Assembly: GCA_003254885.1 (NCBI GenBank)
Contig: QANT01007525.1
Location: forward strand, 1 to 64,000
Direction: 5' to 3'
Source of the DNA: Purshia tridentata
Taxonomy: Eukaryota; Streptophyta; Magnoliopsida; Rosales; Rosaceae
Length of the DNA: 64,000 nucleotides
Shown here in pieces: positions 47,176 through 56,749 of this stretch; position 1 is the first letter of the stretch, and each line of letters begins with the position of its first letter. The notes under the pieces were generated by a model. It was given only the letters and a program-made list of their open reading frames with translations. It searched no databases and was not told the origin of the DNA. A program made the translations under genes and the position numbers.

Positions 47176-48522
47176 TCAGAAGAGGCAGTCATCCATGGCA
47201 CTATGCTTGAAAGACACAACGTTCTTATTCAAGTCATACCCAACATTCACACTCCTGTGCTGGTACAATCCAAACAAAGAATAGTTGCCAAAATGATTCG
47301 GTTTCATAGCCAAACAGGTTTTTCCAGTCTCCTCATCTACTTCCCAAACGTTGTTCGGCGTCACTGGAAACTCCAGTCCTCCGGAGAAATGGAACGATAT
47401 CCCCGGCGCCAGAATTGAAAAATCCGCTTCTGAATAACACAACGGGAAATCCCGCTCCGGATCCGGGTCGGGTTGGAATAACTGATACGAAGCAGCAAGC
47501 TCCAGTGCCTGCTTGAGCGCATAGAAAGCTTCTGCAACAAGGAAAGTGTAAGTTGTACCCGAATCCATGATAAAGTCTCCCATTCCATCCTGGGTCATAT
47601 TAAAACCCGACTTTGAAATATTCACCTTTTCCCCCTCAACACTAATGCCTTCTAGGCTTAGATGGAAAAGGTCATCATCGTCACTATATATTAATCGGGT
47701 CTGGAACTCTTGTTCATGGATCACTGCTTCCGAACCCAATTTCACGGAGCTCCGATTCCCTTCATTGTATGGTGAGATGCAGTACGAAAAACGATAGGAA
47801 GCAACCTGACCCACCAGTGAAGAGCTTCCTCTACTTGCACCCACAATTCCGGGTGGGTTATAACCCGGTTGAGTATCCGAATTATTGTGACCGCACCCGA
47901 AAACCACTAGTGGCATTGGGGCATCATTGTCAAGCGTGATAGTTTCTTTGGCAATGACTCCTTGTGAAGTCCCTCCATCAAGATAACCAACACTGTACGT
48001 GCACACACCGTAGGCAGATCGATCTGGGCACTGGGTATCTGGGGTCATAGAGCACGCACGTGAGTAGCATGTGGCTTGCTCATAGGTGGATGATGTTTTA
48101 GGGTCATAGATTGGTACGCTTTGGTTGTAACACTTCTCACAAGGCTGGCACTGCACCCAAATTAGGGTGCTTCCGGTGTCGAAGATTCCGAAGGTGTCAA
48201 TTCCGGGGGTGCCAATTTTGTACCACATGATGTAGTCTCCGTGATCCACGTCGACAGGGGCACTCATGTAATTTTGCCGCCATTTTTTTCCGGACAATAG
48301 CCAATTCAAATAACTTTTTCTTGATGTGTCTCTACGATGGGCTGAGCTTAGAAGTTGAGCGCGTGTTGCCTTGTGGTTGTAGAGCGGAGATTCAGGGGAG
48401 TCGCGGTGAATGAGACGTGCCTTGAAGCCTTTGAGTGGCGTTTTGGGTAAAGACATGGAGGAAGAGATGGTGGTGAGGAGTGAAATTAGTGCAACTAGGG
48501 ACAATATTAGGGTTGAAGCCAT
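47176..48522 (-). CDS. Aspartic protease, CDR1/nepenthesin-like (cluster copy 3)
   Basis: An intronless frame of 448 residues. The ATG at 48522 (MASTLILSLVALISLL) was preferred over an in-frame ATG 11 codons upstream because all cluster members start at this point with a signal peptide. It has FKARLIHRDSPESPLYNH (prosegment), FDTGSTLIWVQCQPCEKCYN (first catalytic Asp and start of the Cys-rich insert), VVFGCGHNN, FIMDSGTTYTFL (second catalytic Asp) and YQHRSVNVGYDL near the end. N-glycosylation sequons (NQS, NNS, NRS, NIS, NYS) fit a secreted protein. All motifs appear intact. A TATAAATA box lies at 48589-48596. Confidence 0.93.
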   Translation of the reverse strand: MASTLILSLVALISLLTTISSSMSLPKTPLKGFKARLIHRDSPESPLYNHKATRAQLLSSAHRRDTSRKSYLNWLLSGKKWRQNYMSAPVDVDHGDYIMWYKIGTPGIDTFGIFDTGSTLIWVQCQPCEKCYNQSVPIYDPKTSSTYEQATCYSRACSMTPDTQCPDRSAYGVCTYSVGYLDGGTSQGVIAKETITLDNDAPMPLVVFGCGHNNSDTQPGYNPPGIVGASRGSSSLVGQVASYRFSYCISPYNEGNRSSVKLGSEAVIHEQEFQTRLIYSDDDDLFHLSLEGISVEGEKVNISKSGFNMTQDGMGDFIMDSGTTYTFLVAEAFYALKQALELAASYQLFQPDPDPERDFPLCYSEADFSILAPGISFHFSGGLEFPVTPNNVWEVDEETGKTCLAMKPNHFGNYSLFGLYQHRSVNVGYDLNKNVVSFKHSAMDDCLF

Positions 48523-48588
48523 GGTTTGCTCCTTCGTGGTTTGATAGGTCGGCAACGTGTGAACAATTCGATGAGTATCAATAGCTAA

Positions 48589-48596
48589 TATTTATA
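48589..48596 (-). promoter_or_regulatory. TATA box of protease 3
   Basis: TATAAATA on the minus strand, about 70 bp above the ATG at 48522. Confidence 0.6.
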
Positions 48597-48604
48597 AACT
48601 CATA

Positions 48605-49160
48605 TATTGGGTTTTCCTTTGGTGCTGTCCTCTAAATGTGGAAGCAATCAATGTCGTTCTATTTCAAATAACAAATATGGGGAAACAATCTACATATTAA
48701 TTGATATTGATATCCACAAACAAGTCCCATCATTTAATTTTATGGGTTCATATTCATATTTAAGTTTATTCCATTTAATATGCTTGATTTTAGAGATGGA
48801 TTCTTACATTAATTTGTATCCTTGACTTCCTGCTAGAATATGTTTTTGGAAGGCAATCAACATTACAATTCACCTAGTGCAAATAAAGAACCAGAATATG
48901 CATTATCTTTTAATGTTGATTTGCTGCTCAAAGTTATTTCTGGAAGGCGCAATCAATATAATTGATCTAGCCACTTACAGTACCTACTAGGCTTTCTCTC
49001 TAACCATAAAATGCCAAGTGTGCAGTGTCATATTCTTGATTTGATTTGGTATTGTCCTCTAAATGTGGAAGCAATAAACGTCGTTTCATTATGGGGAAGC
49101 AAACTTGATATTTTTTATTTTTTGGCCAAAGCAAACTTGATATTAATTGATATTGATAAC
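48605..49160. repeat. Duplicated promoter block upstream of protease 3
   Basis: TTGGT(G/A)(C/T)TGTCCTCTAAATG followed by TGGAAGCAAT(C/A)AA and CGTCGTT occurs at about 48615-48660 and again at about 49047-49090. Each copy is followed by ATTAATTGATATTGATA and a short tail. It is the same block, in gene orientation, as that found twice above protease 2 and once above protease 4 (about 53213-53250). Confidence 0.8.
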
Positions 49161-50313
49161 AAGCATGTGAACTTCTTTTAAGTATTGATAAAATATAATT
49201 GGAAAGTAAATTATGACAATTTTGGATGAAAAAAAAAAATATTGATCGGAAGAATATTATCTAATTAATAAAGAGGCATTTTAGGTGCGACTCATTAACT
49301 ACTAGAATTAAGGCACTTTTTATGGCGCGTTACGTTTCCTTTGCGATAGCTTGCATTATGTAGGTAGAATGGGATGATGAACCCTACTCTATATTACAAT
49401 CTGACGCACAGTACAATTGAGATCGATACACCACCGAAGATTTCGATTTAATGAAAATAACACAAACCCTTGGTTTTAATTACTAGTTTCGATGGTACTG
49501 TAGACTCAAAGGAACTAAGGGGATCCTAAATCAAAAGTTTAAAAACATGAAATCACACAAACCCATACAGGATAATCATGGAATAACTACTAGGCGCCAG
49601 AATTAAAAAATTTAAAAAAAAAAGTCTACTATACACCCTAAATAGAAGAAATATTAAAACCTTTTATAAAAATAATGAAATTGAGAGAGCAGTAATCATA
49701 AACTAAGGGATAAAATTCCCCTCACATAAGTCATTTATTTATAGACTCCAGGACATCCATTTAGATGATTAAATACATTATGGACATCCATCTAATTAGA
49801 TGACAACAAAACCCCAAAAAAAGAAAAGAAACTAATAATAAAGTAGTCATGAATCCTATATATTAAAAGTCTAATAAAGAATGGATGTGTTGACATTATA
49901 GGTAAAGTGAGAGAGATTTACAAAATCTGAATTTTAAAAAATATTTTCTAAAATTTTGTTTCTCTGCATGAAAAAAAAAAACAAAATGGAGGAGATCAGT
50001 TTCTGAGGTTATGGTTGGGGAGCGGAGATAAGATTAGAATCATTAGATGACTAATAATACTGCTACTTTGGGACGAGGGAAAAAGATAAATTTACTTTAT
50101 TGTTAAATTAATAATAAGGTATATGATAAATAAATTAATAAAGATAAAAAATATTAAAATAATGATAATTACTATATTGTTAAATCTAATTAATTGGTGA
50201 ATTAGAGATGCAAAACATGCCTCTTACAGTAATTATTTCAATAATCAACTATTTAAATACTAGAAAATTAATGATCAATTTCATTAATCGCCAACACGTA
50301 GTAATATATATAT
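49161..50313. other. AT-rich intergenic stretch
   Basis: About 1.1 kb without coding signal. A run of A near 49225-49235 and 49970-49981, and the left copy of a 30-bp motif (CATTAATCGCCAACACGTAG) at 50282-50301 that recurs beyond the next element. Confidence 0.5.
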
Positions 50314-51479
50314 GGGCAATGCTAGAGTGCCATAGTATGGCACGTGCCACAATGACATGGAATTTTTATATTAATTAATTACTTAATATATCTAATAATA
50401 TATTTTCCACATAAGTATTTTAAAAGACTAACATATCCTTATTTGAAATTCTACAAAACATAAATCAAATCATAAGAGGAAAAGAATTTTAAAAAGATTT
50501 TATGACAAAATTATAAACATCTAAACATTCAGTTTCTTAAAAAAAATTCCCCACTTTTAGAACCCTAAAGAGTGCACTACTACGTCATCTCTCTTATTGC
50601 ATCTACAATTTAGAAGAATTTTGTTCAACGCATGCATTAAGATATTATTTAATTCACTACTGTCTCTCTTTAATTTTTTTTAGAACAATTTTTGGGGGGG
50701 AGGGGGGAGAGAGAGAGAGAGAAAGCACGGGGAGAGAAAAAAATTTAACTGAATTAGGGATTTTTTTTTTTTGTTTTCTTTGTCATTTGTGCTAAAAATA
50801 ATATTTACCATATAAATATGTATCGGCTAAAGGTATTAAATTCATAAAGAGAGGGGTCCAATTTGGGGGTTACACTCACTCGAAGAGACTAGCCCTCTAT
50901 TATAGTTCCGTTTAGTTATAGTTTTTTTAATGGCAGGGTTAGAGCAAGGACAGAACTGTATAGCATTATTTGCATGACTTTGTCTTTGATGCTGCAGCAT
51001 TGATAGCTTTATTCTAGACTCAAAAGTGGATATTTTAAACCTTTGGGGTTATCCCAAGTGGAGAGGGAGGGTGGGTTAATGGGTTAGGATTAGGATAGGT
51101 TATGTGTTTGATTTCCTCCCATGTAACCCAAAAAAGTGGATATTTCTTTTCTAAGTAAGTGCTACTGCATTGCACTTATTCAATTTGGCTATAAAGATTT
51201 GTTTAGAATAGGACTCCAAAAAATTGCAGATGGTTGTGACAGCCCTAGTGTTTGCTTTAGAATGTGTATTATTTAATTAAGTATAAATTAATTAGGATCA
51301 TTTAATTTGACTTGGATAAGATGGTCTTTCACTAAATATGATATTAATTTTTATTAAAAATAGATGGTGATGTGTATAATCACAAAAATAATAAAATAAT
51401 GATGTGTAGTATTTTATTTTGCCACATAGGATTATGGCACAAAATACTTGTGCCATAATGTGGCACAAAATCTTTTCCC
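50314..51479. mobile_element. Mutator-like non-autonomous DNA element, about 1.17 kb
   Basis: The left end GGGCAATGCTAGAGTGCCAT and the reverse complement of the right end, GGGAAAAGATTTTGTGCCAC, share GGG-AA, GTGCCA and TATGGCAC, giving an imperfect inverted repeat of about 30 bp. GGG(C/A)AA starts are common in plant MULE-type elements. The flanks 50305-50313 and 51480-51488 both read TATATATAT, consistent with a 9-bp duplication but weak because of low complexity. No transposase seen. A G/GA-rich run lies at 50692-50735. Confidence 0.65.
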
Positions 51480-51590
51480 TATATATATATAGTACTTAAC
51501 TATCACATGTATTATTTTCATTAATCGCCAACACGTAGTAATATATATATATAGTACTTAACTATCACATGTATTATTCATAGTACTCAT
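51480..51590. repeat. Short tandem and dispersed repeats beside the MULE-like element
   Basis: ATATATATAGTACTTAACTA followed by TCACATGTATTATT occurs twice (about 51483-51517 and 51547-51580). Between them sits a second copy of CATTAATCGCCAACACGTAG, first seen at 50282 left of the element. Confidence 0.8.
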
Positions 51591-51708
51591 CTCCTACGTA
51601 CCTCTCATAACATGTACTATCCTGTCATGGAGATGACTTATGTGGCATACATATGCATATATAATCCCACCCAAACGCAAAAAGATTTCACCAAATACAC
51701 TTGTGTTT

Positions 51709-53043
51709 TCAGATGACGCAGTCACCGGCATACTTGAAGGACACAACGTTGTTATCCAAGTCATATCCAACATTCACACTCCTGTGCTGGTGCAATCCAA
51801 ACACTGAATAGTTGCCGTCATAATTCGGTTTTATAGCCAAACAGGTTTTTCCATTCTCCTCATCTTTTTCCCAAGCATTGGACGCCCACAGCGGAAACCT
51901 CAGTCCTCTTGCGAAATGGAACGCTATATCCGGCGTCAAATCCAGTCCAAAATCCTCTTGTGCATAACACAATGGGAAGAACCGTTCCGGATCCGGGTCG
52001 GGTTCAAAATCCCTCAAACCACTCTCCACTGCCTGCTTCAGCGCATAGAAAGCCTCTGCAACAAGATAAGTATAAGTTGATCCTGAATCCATGAAAAAGC
52101 CTCCATTTCCATCCCGGTCCATCTCAAACACCGACTTTGAAATGTTCAACATACTACCACCAACACTAATGCCTTCAAGGTTTAGATAGTAATAACCACG
52201 TTGACCCATTACCAATTGGGTCTGAAACTCTTCCTCATTGATCACTGCTTTCGAACCCAATCTCACTGAGCTCCGGTTACCTTCATTGTCTGGTGAAATG
52301 CAGTAAGAAAAATGAGAGAACGCAAACTGACCCACCAGGGAAGAGCTTTCTCTACTTGCACCCACAACTCCGGGTGGATTATAACCCGATTCCTGGTCCG
52401 AATTAGAGTGACCGCATCCGAAAACCACATCTGTCAATGTAGGGTCCTCATTGTCAAGCTTGATGGTTTCTTTGGCAATGACTCCTTGTGAAGTCCCTCC
52501 ATCTTGGTAATGAACACTGTACCTACACACATCTAGATCCAAATCTGGGCACTCGGAATCTGAGGTTTGCTTGCACAAACGTGAGCTGCACCTCACTTTC
52601 TCATATGTGGTTGAGGTTTTAGGGTCATAGATTGGTACGCTTTGGTTGTAACATTTCTCACAAGGCTGGCACTGCACCCAAATTAGGGTGCTCCCGGTGT
52701 CAAAGAAACCGAAGGTGTCGATTCCGGGGGTGCCCATTTTGTACCTCATGATGTAGTCTCCGTATTCCACGTCGATGGGGGCACTTACGTAATTTCGCCT
52801 CCATGTGTTGCCGGACATTAGCCATTTGAAGTAGTTTTGTCTTGACTTGGCTCTATGACGCGCTGATTTTAGAAATTGAGCGCGTGTTGCCTTGGGGTTG
52901 TAGAGCGGAGAATTAGGAGAGTCACGGTGAATGAGATGTGCCTCGAAGCCTTTGAGTCGTGTTTTCAGAAAAGACATGGTGGGAGGGATGGTGATGAGGA
53001 GTGAAATTAGTGCAACAAGGGACAATATTAGGGTTGAAGCCAT
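51709..53043 (-). CDS. Aspartic protease, CDR1/nepenthesin-like (cluster copy 4)
   Basis: An intronless frame of 444 residues, complete. Signal peptide 1-24 (MASTLILSLVALISLLITIP), prosegment FEAHLIHRDSPNSPLYNP, first catalytic motif FDTGSTLIW (Asp 115), Cys-rich insert (CQPCEKCYNQ; CSSRLCKQ; CPDLDLDVCRY), second catalytic motif FMDSGSTYTYL (about residue 330) and C-terminal KYAGDCVI. It is closest to copies 2 and 3 by eye. The second motif has Ser rather than Thr after DSG, a tolerated change. TATA box at 53171-53178. Expression, substrates and role are not deducible; a secreted, defence- or development-related protease is the family expectation. Confidence 0.93.
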   Translation of the reverse strand: MASTLILSLVALISLLITIPPTMSFLKTRLKGFEAHLIHRDSPNSPLYNPKATRAQFLKSARHRAKSRQNYFKWLMSGNTWRRNYVSAPIDVEYGDYIMRYKMGTPGIDTFGFFDTGSTLIWVQCQPCEKCYNQSVPIYDPKTSTTYEKVRCSSRLCKQTSDSECPDLDLDVCRYSVHYQDGGTSQGVIAKETIKLDNEDPTLTDVVFGCGHSNSDQESGYNPPGVVGASRESSSLVGQFAFSHFSYCISPDNEGNRSSVRLGSKAVINEEEFQTQLVMGQRGYYYLNLEGISVGGSMLNISKSVFEMDRDGNGGFFMDSGSTYTYLVAEAFYALKQAVESGLRDFEPDPDPERFFPLCYAQEDFGLDLTPDIAFHFARGLRFPLWASNAWEKDEENGKTCLAIKPNYDGNYSVFGLHQHRSVNVGYDLDNNVVSFKYAGDCVI

Positions 53044-53170
53044 GGTTGCTTTTTTTTTTTTTTGATAGGTCTGTAAACTGTTCTACTACTCAAACCTATA
53101 TAGGCTATAGCTGTTGCAACTTCTAAAGTTTGTGTGAACAATTCGATGGGTATCTAGCAGATTTGTGTAA

Positions 53171-53178
53171 TATTTATA
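53171..53178 (-). promoter_or_regulatory. TATA box of protease 4
   Basis: TATAAATA on the minus strand, about 130 bp above the ATG at 53043. It is followed upstream by one copy of the shared GGTGTTGTCC promoter block (about 53213-53250). Confidence 0.6.
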
Positions 53179-53587
53179 GGTTGGTATCAATGGTTATTAA
53201 CTGGTATTTCCTTGGTGTTGTCCTTTAATTGGGGAAGCAATCAATGTCGCTACCATATATTTCTTTTTATTCTAGTTCCTATATATGTTCGTGTGTACAT
53301 TTATGATTTTATGGCTGAATATTCATATTCAATTTTATTTCCAGTCCATATCCTTAGTTTTGGGGATTGAATTATGATTCATATCATCACTGTGCTTGAT
53401 ATATGCAACACATATATTAATTTGAATTTTTTTAAAAAAAAATTTTCATATAATTTATATAGATTTGCAGCTGCATGCTCAAATTTATTTTTGGACGGCA
53501 ATCAATATAATTTAGCTAACCGCCTATAGTACCTAGCTAATGCAAATAAAAAACCTACAAATTAATTGGTTTAAGAAACCTAAATTG

Positions 53588-54712
53588 TTTTTTTTTTTTT
53601 TAAATGCAAATGTGCCAAAACTCCCAAATTAGAGTTAAAATATTCTTAAACCCCCAGCTTATATTAAACTCTCTCTAAACCCCCTATTATGAACTTAATC
53701 TCTCCCAAAACCCCTAGTCAACTAATATCTAACTAAGTTTGATCTCTATTTTTATAATATTCTAATTATAACCCTAAACAAAACATAACCACATTTCTAT
53801 TTCTCTTTCTCTCTCTCCTACAGTTTGTGTTTACTCTCTCTCCTTGCACAACTGTGCCGGAGCTTTGTCCACCGTTTAGTGATGACTGCCAATGAGACTA
53901 CCATGGTCACCTTACTCTTCTTGCGACAAACACGATAGTACCCACCGATCATCCAACTGACCCTCGATGGCAGCAGAACAACTCCAAACTGCACCGAAGC
54001 CTCCGCCGGCGATCTACCTTTTCCGACAGCGTGGCTGTCTAACTTTGGCACCAATAGCTTCCTTTCTTCATGCTGAGTCTCTCCATGCTGTTCCCTCACT
54101 CCAATGACCACTGAGCAAGGCGTTGCGAAACTTCGAAGGCTGCGATTTCTCCTGGAGTTTTCCGGCGATTGCAACGGCTGTTGGCCTCGACGTAGGTATC
54201 AAATTGAATCCCCTCAACTTTATCTTGCTATTGGCTATTAAAAGAATGGCAGAGATGAATTTTTTAGTGTAACTGAATCAGTTTCAGTGTAACTGAATTT
54301 TTTAGTGTAACTGAAATTTTTTAGTGTAATTGTATGTTTGAAATTCAGTTTTAGTAGTGTGCGTGTAATTGTAATTAATGGCTTGTTGTATTAGTGAAAC
54401 TGAATGTATGTGTGTGATTGTGTTAGTGAATGTACGTAGCTTTGATATTCAGTTTCAATGTAACTGTTTTTTAGTGAAAGTGTAACTGTTTTTAGAGAAG
54501 ATATAACTGTTTATAAAATACAGTTACACTGGGCGTGCGTCAGTGTGCGTCAACGAGCGCGTCAGAACGCGTCAGGGCGCTCGTCAGAGCATCAGAAAGG
54601 TAAAAGAGACATTATATGTTTTAGGGGGTTTTGGAAAAGTTTCTAAATAGGTGAGGGCTTAGAAATTTTTTTTGGTAGTTAGGGGGTTTAAAAAAAATTT
54701 CTCAAAAAAAAA
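53588..54712. mobile_element. Mutator-like element (possible Pack-MULE), about 1.1 kb
   Basis: Flanked by an exact 9-bp direct repeat CCTAAATTG at 53579-53587 and 54713-54721. Both ends are T-rich/A-rich and continue into imperfect inverted arms of about 100 bp (TTAAACCCCC and CCCAAAACCCC on the left; GGGGGTTTAA and GGGGTTTTGG on the right). The interior from about 53820 to 54180 is markedly GC-richer and holds a 118-residue minus-strand frame of unknown origin. The right half has GTAACTGAATTTTTTAGT-type repeats and a CGCGTCAG-rich run. 9-bp duplications point to the Mutator superfamily. Confidence 0.8.
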
Positions 54713-54877
54713 CCTAAATTGATGAAAATGCCAAACTTCTCTACTTGAACAAACAATAAGTAACACCGAAACTAACCAACCAATAAATTAAATGTAAACA
54801 CGAATGTATATATATATTCTACATCACAAATATATTACCTACCCAACTATACGAATCTACGTACGTAACGTACCTAC

Positions 54878-55035
54878 ATGGGAAGGCAAAATCTGTGCGG
54901 ACCTACATAGAGACGTTTGGGCTCTCTTGTCTTGACCCATTTTTTGCAATATACACAAGTAGTTCTATCTCTTGAACACGTGCCACCAAGTGAAGGGAGT
55001 CCCTCTCCCCAAAACAGCAGTGGTTTGATGACTGT
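54878..55035 (+). pseudogene. 5' fragment of a lachrymatory-factor-synthase-like gene
   Basis: The sequence from TGGGAAGGCAAAATCTG to GAGTCCCTCTC aligns with 58486-58620 of the intact-length copy downstream. Shared runs are GTTTGGGCTCTCTTG, CCCATTTTTTGCA, ATACACAAGT and GAGTCCCT. Many indels and substitutions make it plainly non-functional, and only the first 50 or so codons are represented. Confidence 0.8.
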
Positions 55036-55824
55036 ATATCTTTTCTTCACTAATTAAAGTACTACTATCAAAGGCAAAGAAGATGGAGCATGATCGATCT
55101 CTCTACAACTCATGTTTTGGGTCAAGGTTGACTCTCATCACCATTACTCTAAATTTGGTTGAATTTCGAATTAGCTTACTTTCAATTATACTAGGTTTTT
55201 CACACCAACGATATGACAATTTTTTATTTATTATAAATAAATGATATTTGAAAAATTAAAATACATAATAATTAATTAATTAATTGATATAATTAGATGT
55301 GAACGAGATGAGTATGAATAATAGATGTGGCGATCACAAAAGTACTATTAGTGTTGGTGAATGAAATTGATTAATTTTCTATTGTACATTTACAAGATCA
55401 CTATTCTACTCCTACATGCATTATGCAAATTAATGGGCCAATTAATTTCATTTTATATAGTTGGCCACTTACTTGATTTTTTATATTTACAGTGACGAAT
55501 CCCCTTGAATTAAACGGAGAACGTACTTTATTAGTTGAGAGTCCCTCACAATTAATTGTAAGTTGTTGATTAATTAATTAAATTCTACATTAATATAAGA
55601 CTCACTTAAATTAATCAATCAAAACCCCAAACAGCCAACCAGTCTCGATCTTTACTATATAACTTACATCTATATATAATTAAAACTCTCTCAAAATCAT
55701 GAAAGCTAGCACAAATTATTTACAGTACTGATGGAAGAGAAAAATTCCATCATGTTCATGATCGATGATCGATGATCGATATTTAACATTCAGAGAGAAG
55801 AAGAAAATGATAAACAGTAAGTAG
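55036..55824. other. AT-rich intergenic stretch
   Basis: No gene. Positions 55295-55400 resemble the 3' flank of protease 2 (GAGATGAGTATGAATAATA, then TTGGTGAATGAA). A GATGATCGATGATCGAT run lies near 55760-55780. Confidence 0.5.
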
Positions 55825-56378
55825 CTAAAATGGTGCTGAGACTATCTCTCTTGGTCCTGGTAATCCAAAATGATCTTCTGAGTAGTCAACTTGGTCATGC
55901 AGCATTTCGTCTCGATTTTGCTTCACACCACTCACAACTGGTTGTAAACCCTGAAAACGTAATATATATAGTATAAATTACTAAAACATATGCATGTATA
56001 TATGCACCCATGCAATAAGGACGTGCATATATGATAATGAATAAGATTATTAATTACGTACCTCTGTGAAAATGTGCATGGCTTCGTCCATATTCTTTGT
56101 GTTCACCACATACATGGCTGCCTCCTGCAACCCAAAACTACCAATTAACTCATGAATTACAACAAAAACCAGAATTCGAATTCGAATTTTCATAAACATA
56201 TACACGTATTTCAAAAACCCAGAAAGTTAAATCAATAAAGCACGTACACGTACATATATATACACATGATGACAGACCCACATACCCTTGCAAATTGGAT
56301 TTGATCAAATGCGAGAGTTCTTGGCTCAGTTTCTATTGATAGTTTCCTATCAATCCGTGCCATTGATCGGCCTTCCAT
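55825..56378 (-). CDS. Small uncharacterised protein with an ACGT-box promoter (stress-type)
   Basis: Three small exons (56378-56286, 56124-56062, 55950-55825) give 93 residues. It is assembled from standard GT-AG junctions, all phase 0: AGG|GTATG, TTGCAG|GAGGCAG, GAG|GTACG, TTTCAG|GGTTTAC. The product starts MEGRSMARIDRKLSIETEPR, has a conserved-looking core EAAMYVVNTKNMDEAMHIFT and ends DHFGLPGPREIVSAPF. I do not recognise a named domain. It has no signal peptide or membrane segment. A TATATATA box lies about 140 bp above the ATG and at least five ACGT cores lie above that, which suggests ABA- or stress-responsive expression. Being short and multi-exonic, it is easily missed by frame scanning. 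Confidence 0.75.
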
Positions 56379-56493
56379 ATTAGTCAGAGTCACAGACGAC
56401 AGACAGAGATATGTTTGATTGATACAGATGGAGAAAGCGTGCGGATATTTAATTTGTATCTGTTCAAGTAGGAATTGAAATGGCGCTGAGGAC

Positions 56494-56706
56494 CACGTAA
56501 ATTCTAGCTAGCATTATATATATAGAGGGCGGGTGGGGGTCATGACTCATGAAGTAGCCAATGTGGCATCACTCATAAGGCTTGGTGTGAACAACTCCAC
56601 CACGTAATCTTCTATGTTCTATTACGTGGCAGCTTCAAACCACATGAATGTGGATACGTGGCACCCCCGGGGTGGTCGATACTGTGGCTGCACGTGCACG
56701 TGGCGC
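56494..56706 (-). promoter_or_regulatory. Cluster of ACGT/ABRE-like boxes with TATA box
   Basis: ACGT cores at about 56495 (CCACGTAA), 56602 (CCACGTAA), 56634 (TACGTGGC), 56656 (TACGTGGC), and a double CACGTGCACGTGGCGCC at 56691-56707. ACGTGGC is the classic ABRE form bound by bZIP factors. A TATATATATA box at 56513-56522 lies just below. All are on the 5' side of the 93-residue gene. Confidence 0.7.
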
Positions 56707-56749
56707 CTGATGCTTATCTGCCGCTAAATATGTTGCTATAATTTATAAT

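Noticed and set aside
50692-50735. G-run and GA-run as a possible regulatory or structural element
   Set aside because: Simple sequence inside the MULE-like element. No gene nearby would use it.
53818-54174. 118-residue minus-strand open frame
   Set aside because: It lies wholly inside the MULE-like element, has no recognisable domain and no promoter of its own. Treated as element content.
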